Below are positions 1 through 5,246 of a DNA stretch of 6,573 nucleotides, piece by piece. This DNA is from Syntrophobacterales bacterium (GTDB lineage Bacteria > Desulfobacterota > Syntrophobacteria > BM002), in contig JAUWKY010000136.1 in assembly GCA_030613915.1 (NCBI GenBank), positions 1 through 6,573 of the forward strand, written 5' to 3'. The position numbers were made by a program, and so were the translations under genes. The notes beneath the pieces are model-generated. The model searched no databases. It was not told the DNA's origin and worked only from the letters and a program-made list of their open reading frames with translations. How positions within the stretch are numbered: position 1 is the stretch's first letter; each line of letters starts with the position of its first letter.

Positions 1-9
1 TTTAACAAA

Positions 10-74
10 GGGGGGATAGGCCTGCCCGCCATCGCCCGCCTGAGGCGGACTCAGGCGAGGCGGGCGGGGGGGAT
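10..74. repeat. GC-rich REP-like hairpin flanked by GGGGGGAT direct repeats
   Basis: Seen directly: CGCCCGCCTGAG (33-44) pairs with CTCAGGCG (50-57) and GGCG (59-62) around the loop GCGGA, giving a 12-bp stem with one bulged A at 58. The octamer GGGGGGAT occurs on both sides, at 10-17 and 67-74. No T-run follows the stem on either strand, so it does not look like an intrinsic terminator. The form is that of a small palindromic intergenic repeat (REP or MITE-like). The flanking octamers could be a target-site duplication, but a G-rich octamer can also recur by chance. Its copy number in the genome cannot be judged from this window. Confidence 0.55.
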
Positions 75-106
75 TTGAAAGACCTCAGTGTTCTCCTTCA
101 CTTTCC

Positions 107-136
107 TAATCAAACTGTTTAGGGCTAGCTTGATTA
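107..136. promoter_or_regulatory. Spaced inverted repeat upstream of mqnC (possible operator)
   Basis: TAATCAA (107-113) and TTGATTA (130-136) form a perfect 7-bp inverted repeat with a 16-nt spacer, about 70 nt before the preferred mqnC start. The half-site spacing of about two helical turns would suit a dimeric DNA-binding protein. It could equally be a chance AT-rich match. I could not assign a convincing -35/-10 pair nearby, so no promoter is called in 75-206. Confidence 0.25.
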
Positions 137-189
137 CGAAAAACCTTATTTGAGCGCTTATGGGGTTTATCCCCGCCCGCGAGTACATC

Positions 190-195
190 AAGGAG
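190..195 (+). promoter_or_regulatory. Ribosome binding site deciding the mqnC start
   Basis: AAGGAG at 190-195 lies 11 nt before the in-frame GTG at 207. The frame stays open upstream to a TTG at 150, but that codon has no purine-rich Shine-Dalgarno sequence before it. The spacing is slightly long but usable, and the resulting N-terminus fits the family better. Confidence 0.6.
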
Positions 196-206
196 TAAAC
201 TATACT

Positions 207-1271
207 GTGAACTCTATCGCTGAAAAGGCCTGGGAAGGCGAGCGTTTGACCAGAGAAGAGGGATTATTACTTTGGGAAAATGTGGATTTCTATACCCTGG
301 CAGCGCTCGCCAATAATTGCCGCCTCCGTCTACATCCTGAACCGGTGGTGACCTATGTGAGTGATCGCAATATCAATTACACTAATATCTGTATCTCTGG
401 CTGTCGGTTCTGTGCCTTCTACCGACATCCAGAAGCAGAGGGTGGCTACGGGCTCAGCCACCAGGAACTTGCAGCTAAAATTGAAGAAACACTAGCCTTG
501 GGAGGAACGCAGATCTTACTGCAGGGAGGTCTGCATCCTGGATTGCGGCTGAGCTACTATGAGGAGATGCTCCAATTCATCAAGGATCGCTTTCCCATTC
601 ATATCCATGGGCTTTCGCCACCCGAGATAATACATCTAGCGCGGACCGAGGGACTGGGGCTTGAAGCGGTTCTTAAAAGACTCCAACAAAGCGGGCTTGA
701 TTCCATTCCAGGTGGCGGTGCCGAGATCCTGGCGGATGAGATCCGCAGTGAAATTTCCCCCAACAAATGCAGTAGCGCTGAATGGTTGGAAGTCATGGAG
801 TGTGCTCACAGCCTTGGTATGAAAACCACAGCGACCATGATGTTCGGACACATCGAGACTGTTGGCCACCGTCTGGAACATCTTCTCAAACTGAGAGAGC
901 TTCAGGACCGGACTGGAGGTTTCACCGCCTTCATCCCTTGGACTTTCCAACCAGACAACACTGCACTGAAGACAAAACCAGCCACTGCAATGGATTACCT
1001 GAGAACGTTGGCAATGAGCCGGTTGGTACTGGACAACATCCAAAACCTTCAGGTCTCTTGGGTAACCATGGGAGCGGGTGTTGCCCAGGTGGCCCTGCAA
1101 TTTGGTGCCAATGACTTCGGCAGTACTATGATCGAGGAGAATGTGGTGGCGGCTGCTGGTGTGAGACACAGGCTGTCAGTTGAGGAGATTAGAAGAATTA
1201 TAACCGATGCCGGATACGAAGCCAGGCAACGTAACATGAGCTATGAATTCATTGAAGAGCATAGAGCATAG
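207..1271 (+). CDS. mqnC: Cyclic dehypoxanthinyl futalosine synthase (MqnC, radical SAM)
   Basis: MqnC is a cytoplasmic radical SAM enzyme that cyclises dehypoxanthinyl futalosine to the spiro compound cyclic DHFL in the futalosine route to menaquinone. Counting from the GTG at 207 (354 aa), the [4Fe-4S]/SAM motif CISGCRFC gives Cys62, Cys66 and Cys69 (CX3CX2C), preceded by INYTNI and followed by AFYR, as in the MqnC/MqnE/CofH group. Further family blocks are LLQGGLHP (104-111), GLDSIPGGGAEIL (163-175), TTATMMFGH (207-215), FTAFIPWTFQP (239-249) and FGANDFGSTMIEENVV (299-314). The DSIPGGGAEIL and TATMMFGH blocks favour MqnC over MqnE. The frame is open from a TTG at 150, which would add 19 residues (373 aa). 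I prefer 207 because it has AAGGAG upstream and because MqnC proteins usually begin close to the helix that here reads NSIAEKAWEGERLT. The gene is intact; its last codons run into a short tandem repeat. mqnX follows after 31 nt, suggesting co-transcription. Confidence 0.93.
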   Translation: MNSIAEKAWEGERLTREEGLLLWENVDFYTLAALANNCRLRLHPEPVVTYVSDRNINYTNICISGCRFCAFYRHPEAEGGYGLSHQELAAKIEETLALGGTQILLQGGLHPGLRLSYYEEMLQFIKDRFPIHIHGLSPPEIIHLARTEGLGLEAVLKRLQQSGLDSIPGGGAEILADEIRSEISPNKCSSAEWLEVMECAHSLGMKTTATMMFGHIETVGHRLEHLLKLRELQDRTGGFTAFIPWTFQPDNTALKTKPATAMDYLRTLAMSRLVLDNIQNLQVSWVTMGAGVAQVALQFGANDFGSTMIEENVVAAAGVRHRLSVEEIRRIITDAGYEARQRNMSYEFIEEHRA

Positions 1272-1292
1272 AGCACGGGGCATAGAGCAAGG
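1257..1292 (+). repeat. Degenerate tandem repeat across the mqnC stop codon
   Basis: The decamer GCATAGAGCA occurs three times, at 1259-1268, 1266-1275 and 1280-1289, built from the heptamer GAGCATA. The tract supplies the last MqnC residues (EHRA), the TAG stop at 1269-1271, and part of the AAGGA ribosome binding site of the next gene (1289-1293). Confidence 0.7.
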
Positions 1293-1302
1293 ATAAATAA
1301 GT

Positions 1303-2568
1303 ATGAGCACAAGAGACATCAACCTTTATGCTCCCCGTGGCCGCGTCTCCGAGTCGCCGCGTCGGCCTGATTCCCGTCCTGTTCTACACCGGGCCCAGCT
1401 GGTTGTGCCCATAACCCAGCCAGCCATAGAAGATGGCGCGGTGGTGGTGGCCGACGGTGTCATACTGGACGTAGGACCATTTCAGCAGCTCCGCCGACAA
1501 TGGCTTGAGGCTCCAGCGAGGGACCATGGTGAGGCCGCCTTACTCCCCGCCCTGGTTAACGGTCATGCTCATCTGGATCTGAGCGGTCTGGCTGGGCAGG
1601 TTCAGGCGAAGGACGGCATGGCTGAGTGGATTCGAAGTCTGCTGACAGCTAGGGAGCGGCTCAGTCAGATCCAACGGGAACAAGCGCGTCTGCAAGCGCT
1701 GACATCCCTGCATGCTTTTGGGACGGGAATCGTTGGGGACATTGATTCCTCTGCCACTTTTACCGGAGAAGACAGTGATGGCACCTTAGTGGTGCGGACG
1801 TTTGTGGAACTGTTTGGTTTGCAGATCGAGAGTCTTGAGGCTGCCGTGGATAGACTTCCCCATCCTGCTCGGAGGGCACTGGCAAACGGCCAAAAGAATG
1901 TGAGTCTGGCGGTCCATGCTCCCTATACAACCTCTGCATCACTGCTCAGGGAAGCGAAAGATTGGACCAGTGAGCGAGCAAAGGTTGTTTCGGTACACGC
2001 TGCCGAATCTGAGGAAGAGATCCTCTTTCTCCGCACTGGCAAAGGCCCCCTTAGAGATCTCTTGGAAGAAGGCGGCATGGAACCTGGCAGGTGGCAGCCC
2101 CCTGGCTGTGGCGCGGTAACCTATTTGGATCGGCTGGGTTTTCTCGATTCCCTTAGCCTTTGTGTCCATGTCGTTCAGGTGAGCGAAGAGGAGATTCAAC
2201 TGCTGCAACGTTCCCGAGCGGGAGTCTGCCTCTGTCCGCGCAGTAATCTTTTTATTGGTAATGGTCTGCCGCCGGTGAGGCAGCTATTGGATGCAGGAGT
2301 CCCCTGCGCTATTGGAACTGACAGTTTGGCCAGCAACGCTGACCTTAATCTTTTCAAGGAAATGACCGTACTGGTAGACCAGTGCGGCATTGGTCCTGAT
2401 GTTGTCCTTGCCATGGCCACGTTTCATGGTGCCCGGAACCTGGGGCTGACATCACACTACGGAAGCCTAGAGAAAAGCAAACGATGGCTTGCCATCCGGG
2501 TCGCAGCCACGGATATCGAGTCCGTTATTGCGGCCGGTTGCCAAGGAGCTTTGGAATGGCTGATTTAG
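1303..2568 (+). CDS. mqnX: Amidohydrolase, probable aminodeoxyfutalosine deaminase (MqnX)
   Basis: This is a metal-dependent amidohydrolase of the ATZ/TRZ, COG0402 type (421 aa). Seen directly: NGHAHLDL with the HxH pair His88/His90, HAPYTT (His205), VHAAESEEEI (His232 and Glu235), CVHVV (His289), CPRSNL (311-316) and IGTDSLASN with Asp340. The set of metal and catalytic ligands expected for this family is present. Family members deaminate adenosine-like or triazine compounds. Its place between mqnC and mqnA makes 6-amino-6-deoxyfutalosine the likely substrate, giving futalosine; that specificity is inferred from context. The ATG has AAGGA (1289-1293) 9 nt upstream. Residues 1-28 precede the usual first strand (LHRAQLVVP), and part of this leader is encoded by an octamer repeat. 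The C-terminal strand region is short, with GSLEKSKRWLAI in place of the usual GxLxxGKxADL. The last 13 nt overlap mqnA. An SAH/MTA or other nucleoside deaminase is the main alternative. Confidence 0.78.
   Translation: MSTRDINLYAPRGRVSESPRRPDSRPVLHRAQLVVPITQPAIEDGAVVVADGVILDVGPFQQLRRQWLEAPARDHGEAALLPALVNGHAHLDLSGLAGQVQAKDGMAEWIRSLLTARERLSQIQREQARLQALTSLHAFGTGIVGDIDSSATFTGEDSDGTLVVRTFVELFGLQIESLEAAVDRLPHPARRALANGQKNVSLAVHAPYTTSASLLREAKDWTSERAKVVSVHAAESEEEILFLRTGKGPLRDLLEEGGMEPGRWQPPGCGAVTYLDRLGFLDSLSLCVHVVQVSEEEIQLLQRSRAGVCLCPRSNLFIGNGLPPVRQLLDAGVPCAIGTDSLASNADLNLFKEMTVLVDQCGIGPDVVLAMATFHGARNLGLTSHYGSLEKSKRWLAIRVAATDIESVIAAGCQGALEWLI
1341..1364 (+). repeat. Three tandem octamers inside the 5' end of mqnX
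   Basis: CCGCGTCT, CCGAGTCG and CCGCGTCG lie head to tail at 1341-1348, 1349-1356 and 1357-1364. The 24 nt keep the reading frame and encode eight residues of the N-terminal leader (RVSESPRR), which lies outside the expected amidohydrolase fold. Confidence 0.55.
2543..2548 (+). promoter_or_regulatory. Ribosome binding site deciding the mqnA start
   Basis: AAGGAG at 2543-2548, within the last codons of mqnX, is 7 nt before the ATG at 2556. It supports that ATG over the earlier in-frame ATG at 2484, which would add 24 residues unlike the family start. Confidence 0.75.
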
Positions 2569-3419
2569 AGGTCACTGAGAGAATTAGAGTTGGCAAGGTG
2601 AGTTTCATTAATACTTTGCCTATTTTCCACCCTCTGGAGAGTGGCGCGGTTCAGCATGATTTCGATATTATCGATGGCACTCCTGCTGTGCTCAACGCTT
2701 TGCTTGCTTCTGACCAACTAGATCTGGGAGTGGTTTCATCCATAGAATATGCGCGCCATTTCGACAAGTATCTATTGCTGCCTGATCTTTCAATAAGCTG
2801 TAAAAACGAGGTCTGCTCAGTTTTGTTGCTTTCCAGGGTACCTCTACAAAAACTGGAAGCCCAAGAGATTCTGCTGACGCCCAAGTCCCACACTTCCATA
2901 GCTTTGCTGAAATTACTGTTTGCCCGCAGATTTACCGTGACACCGCGGTACCGGGTAACAGATTATCATGCTTGCGGTTCACGGTGGCCGGCTGGTGTCC
3001 AGGCGGTTCTGGCCATCGGTGACGATGCCTTGCAATTGCGCCAGAATCCGGAAGTCGTAATGGCGCTGGATTTGGGCGCTGCCTGGCACGAGTGGACGGG
3101 ACATTCCTTTGTGTTTGCGGTTTGGGCCTTACGTCGTGAAACACTGGCCCAGAGAGACGGGCTGGTACATCAAGCGCACGCAACGCTGCTAGCAGCAAAA
3201 GAGTACGGGCTTGGCCATCTGGAAGAGATAGCTACGGCGGTAGACCAGTGCTCCTGGTTTTCCCGACAAGAGTGTGTGCAATACTTGCAGACCATAGAAT
3301 ACGATCTGGATGGTGACAAACAGAAAGGGTTGAGACTCTTTTTTGACATGCTTTACGAAATGGGGGAGTTGAGTCAAAGGGTACCGCTCAACTTTTTGCC
3401 AGATGGAGGGCAGAAGTGA
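2556..3419 (+). CDS. mqnA: Chorismate dehydratase (MqnA)
   Basis: MqnA catalyses the first committed step of the futalosine route, dehydrating chorismate to 3-[(1-carboxyvinyl)oxy]benzoate in the cytoplasm. The 287-aa product has the two-lobed, periplasmic-binding-protein-like VitK2_biosynth fold signature: VGKVSFINTLPIFHPLE (12-28), GTPAVLNALLASDQLDLGVVSSIEYA (41-66), LPDLSISCKNEVCSVLLLS (75-93), ILLTPKSHTSIALLKLL (105-121), IGDDAL (154-159), DLGAAWHEWTGHSFVFAVW (172-190). Asn19 in the FINTLP motif corresponds to the conserved Asn thought to be important in the active site; that equivalence is inferred by motif position. The frame extends upstream to an ATG at 2484, but the ATG at 2556 has a strong AAGGAG and places the conserved VGKVSFINTLP about where the family has it. 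The gene overlaps the mqnX 3' end by 13 nt in another frame, so translational coupling is likely. No truncation is seen. mqnE, the next step of the pathway, is not in the window. Confidence 0.94.
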   Translation: MADLEVTERIRVGKVSFINTLPIFHPLESGAVQHDFDIIDGTPAVLNALLASDQLDLGVVSSIEYARHFDKYLLLPDLSISCKNEVCSVLLLSRVPLQKLEAQEILLTPKSHTSIALLKLLFARRFTVTPRYRVTDYHACGSRWPAGVQAVLAIGDDALQLRQNPEVVMALDLGAAWHEWTGHSFVFAVWALRRETLAQRDGLVHQAHATLLAAKEYGLGHLEEIATAVDQCSWFSRQECVQYLQTIEYDLDGDKQKGLRLFFDMLYEMGELSQRVPLNFLPDGGQK

Positions 3420-3620
3420 CGAGCAGGCAGGAGACAGCTAGCAGCGGGCAGACAAGACGTTGGAGGTTAGAGGGCTGAGGTTTGAGGCAATAAGTCATTC
3501 AAGGCCAATCTAATATGCCTCCAACCTCTAGCGAAGGTGCGCGAGGCGGACCTGAGCGATCCTCCAACCTCCAACCTGGAAAGAGTTAGCGCTATGCGCT
3601 CTGCGAATAAGGTTTAGACC
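3420..3620. repeat. Repeat-rich spacer between mqnA and mqnP
   Basis: No gene is visible in these 201 nt. They hold, in order: a stuttering GCAGG/GCAGC tract (3423-3453); a GGAGGTT/GAGGTTTGAGG tract (3459-3487); CCTCCAACCT at 3518-3527, 3561-3570 and 3568-3577; and a small hairpin AGCGC-TAT-GCGCT (3588-3600). GTTGGAGGTT (3459-3468) is the exact reverse complement of AACCTCCAAC (3566-3575), so the spacer could fold into a long-range stem with a loop of about 97 nt. GAGGCGGAC (3543-3551) also occurs in the hairpin at the window start (42-50). There is no stem with a T-run, hence no clear intrinsic terminator, and no obvious promoter. Confidence 0.6.
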
Positions 3621-4466
3621 ATGCTGAACAAGCTAAAGCTGATATTAACAATGATCAAAATAGAACACACGGTGTTTGCCCTCCCCTTTGCCTTTATGGG
3701 TGCATTCCTGGCTGCCAGGGGGTGGCCCAGCAGTGGACAGGTTTTCTGGATTCTCGTTGCCATGGTGGGCATCCGCAGTGCAGCCATGGCCTTCAACAGA
3801 CTGGTAGATGCAAAGATAGATGCTGCCAACCAGAGAACTCGTGAGCGGGAAATTCCTCGGGGTGTGCTCAAGAAAAGCGAGGTTTGGGTCTTTGTTGCAG
3901 CCTCTGCCGCTGTATTTGTGCTAGCTGCCTATGAACTCAATCGTCTCTGTTTTATTCTTTCCCCCGTGGCCTTGGTAGTCACCTTCTTTTATTCTTTTAC
4001 CAAGCGGTTCACCTGGCTGAGTCATCTAATCCTGGGTGGTGCCATCGGGCTTGCCCCCATAGGGGGATGGGTGGCCGTTGCTGGTAGTTTCCACCCGATT
4101 GCTTTCCTTCTCGGGGCGGCGGTGCTTTTTTGGATTGCTGGCTTCGATATTGTCTACGGTTGTCAGGATTATGAATTTGACTGCAACTACATGCTCAAGT
4201 CCATACCGCAACGATGGGGAATTGCCAGGGCCCTAAGGGTTTCGGAGTTCTGCCACTTGATTACTTTTGCGCTTTTGGTTACCGTGGGCTTAATGGCTGG
4301 TTTAGGGCCGGCATACTATGCGGGGTTGGTCCTTATTCTGGCCTTTCTCGCGGTTCAGCACTTTATTGTGTCTCCGGAGGACCTGTCCCGGGTAAATGTC
4401 AGTTTTTTCACCATGAATGGTTTGATCAGTCTGGTTATTCTTGTGGCCACCCTGTTTAGTTTGTAG
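3621..4466 (+). CDS. mqnP: UbiA-family prenyltransferase of menaquinone synthesis (MqnP)
   Basis: This is an integral membrane prenyltransferase (281 aa) that in this pathway is expected to attach a polyprenyl chain to 1,4-dihydroxy-6-naphthoate. The two Asp-rich, Mg-pyrophosphate-binding motifs of the UbiA family are intact: NRLVDAKID (Asn59, Asp63, Asp67) and DIVYGCQDYEFD (Asp176, Tyr179, Asp183, Asp187). The hydrophobic profile fits about eight or nine transmembrane segments, for example near 15-31, 41-56, 89-105, 110-125, 137-154, 160-177, 212-228, 232-248 and 262-280. The N-terminal block KIEHTVFALPFAFMGAFL is typical of the UbiA/MqnP group. The ATG at 3621 has a weak AAGG (3609-3612) 8 nt upstream; a second ATG at 3651 is less likely because it removes the leading amphipathic stretch. 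MqnP rather than UbiA of ubiquinone synthesis is chosen from the neighbouring mqnC, mqnA and ubiX-like genes. A 201-nt repeat-filled gap separates it from mqnA, so co-transcription is possible but not shown. Confidence 0.88.
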   Translation: MLNKLKLILTMIKIEHTVFALPFAFMGAFLAARGWPSSGQVFWILVAMVGIRSAAMAFNRLVDAKIDAANQRTREREIPRGVLKKSEVWVFVAASAAVFVLAAYELNRLCFILSPVALVVTFFYSFTKRFTWLSHLILGGAIGLAPIGGWVAVAGSFHPIAFLLGAAVLFWIAGFDIVYGCQDYEFDCNYMLKSIPQRWGIARALRVSEFCHLITFALLVTVGLMAGLGPAYYAGLVLILAFLAVQHFIVSPEDLSRVNVSFFTMNGLISLVILVATLFSL

Positions 4467-4512
4467 AAGAGCCCTTGCAAGGATTTCATTGTCACCCTAT
4501 GTTGCTAATTCC

Positions 4513-4617
4513 GTAGGTCGGATCGTTCTTGCGCCAGCAAGGTTGATCCGACAAATAGATGGAGCGTCTCCTTTATTGTCGGATGAACTCCGCCGAGGCG
4601 AAAACCATCCGACCTAC
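4513..4617. repeat. Double REP-like palindromic element (REPIN-like)
   Basis: Outer arms GTAGGTCGGAT (4513-4523) and ATCCGACCTAC (4607-4617) are perfect reverse complements. Inside are a second inverted pair, ATCCGACAAATA (4546-4557) and TTATTGTCGGAT (4573-4584, two mismatches). The core GTCGGAT thus occurs four times in alternating orientation. The element also reads as two hairpins in tandem: GTCGGATC (4517-4524) with GATCCGAC (4545-4552), enclosing the small hairpin CTTGC-GCCA-GCAAG (4528-4541); and GTCGGAT (4578-4584) with ATCCGAC (4607-4613), enclosing CGCC-GA-GGCG (4591-4600). This is the architecture of paired REP sequences mobilised by RAYT (TnpA-REP) transposases. No such transposase is in the window, so the link is inferred. 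Confidence 0.75.
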
Positions 4618-4624
4618 TGCTAAA

Positions 4625-4638
4625 CAAATTCGAATTTG
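4625..4638. promoter_or_regulatory. 14-bp perfect palindrome upstream of ubiX
   Basis: CAAATTCGAATTTG is a perfect 14-bp palindrome ending 35 nt before the ubiX start. It could be an operator for a dimeric regulator acting on ubiX. No promoter boxes could be placed convincingly around it, so a regulatory role is only a possibility. Confidence 0.3.
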
Positions 4639-4673
4639 AGTGCAAACCGTAAAGTCATAAGCAGGAAAAGAGT

Positions 4674-5246
4674 ATGGCTGATGCATCAAAGCGACTAGTT
4701 GTGGGCATATCAGGGGCCAGCGGGGTAATCTACGGACTGGAGATGCTCAGGGTCTTGAAAGACCTTGGCTATGAGAGTCATGTTGTCCTCACGGCAAGGG
4801 CGCGTGAAAATTTCCTTCTGGAGACCGACCACTCGCTGGAAGAAGTAGAGGCGGCGGCCGGCCGAATCTATGACGACGCGGATCTTGCCGCTCCCATTTC
4901 AAGCGGCTCTTTCATCACCAGGGGCATGGTGGTGATCCCGTGTTCCATCAAGAGTCTTTCGGGTATAGCCAACTCGTATGACGCCAATCTGCTGACTCGT
5001 GCTGCGGATGTCACTCTGAAAGAACGGCGCCCCCTGGTTCTGGTGGTGCGGGAGACGCCCTTACACAGAGGGCACCTGAAGCTTATGCTCGCTGCTGCCT
5101 CGCAGGGGGCGGTGATTCTGCCCCCTGTCCCGGCCTTCTATCACAAACCCAAAACCATTCTGGACCTCATCCACCACACCGTAGGTAAGGTTTTGGACTG
5201 TTTTCATATCCCTCATGAACTTTTCCGGCGCTGGGATGGGCAATAG
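4674..5246 (+). CDS. ubiX: Flavin prenyltransferase UbiX/MqnM
   Basis: UbiX-family flavoproteins join a dimethylallyl group to reduced FMN, making the prenylated FMN cofactor used by UbiD-type decarboxylases. Here the partner is expected to be the MqnL decarboxylase acting on the prenylated dihydroxynaphthoate, and MqnL is not in this window. The 190-aa product has the usual family length and blocks: VVGISGASGVIYGLEML (9-25, FMN binding), SSGSFITRGMVVIPCSIKSLSGIANSYDANLLTRAADVTLKE (76-117), RPLVLVVRETPLHRGHLKLM (119-138, with Arg126 and Glu127) and GAVILPPVPAFYHKP (145-159). The ATG at 4674 is preceded by AGGA (4663-4666), 7 nt away. The gene is intact. Its TAG stop (5244-5246) directly abuts the stop of the convergent purine gene. 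The repeat-rich 207-nt gap after mqnP leaves open whether it has its own promoter. Confidence 0.93.
   Translation: MADASKRLVVGISGASGVIYGLEMLRVLKDLGYESHVVLTARARENFLLETDHSLEEVEAAAGRIYDDADLAAPISSGSFITRGMVVIPCSIKSLSGIANSYDANLLTRAADVTLKERRPLVLVVRETPLHRGHLKLMLAAASQGAVILPPVPAFYHKPKTILDLIHHTVGKVLDCFHIPHELFRRWDGQ

Noticed and set aside
33..66. Rho-independent terminator of a gene upstream of the window
   Set aside because: The GC stem is strong, but it is followed by a G-run on the + strand and by mixed sequence on the - strand, not by T residues.
636..1169. 177-aa open frame on the - strand inside mqnC
   Set aside because: It lies fully within a well-supported gene, has no recognisable motif, and is a shadow of the mqnC codons.
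2484..2555. N-terminal extension of MqnA from the ATG at 2484
   Set aside because: It overlaps mqnX by 85 nt, gives a Cys/Arg-rich sequence unlike the family, and a much better start with AAGGAG exists at 2556.
4475..4484. CCTTGCAAGG palindrome just after mqnP
   Set aside because: It is a 10-bp palindrome with no loop, T-run or promoter context; most likely chance.
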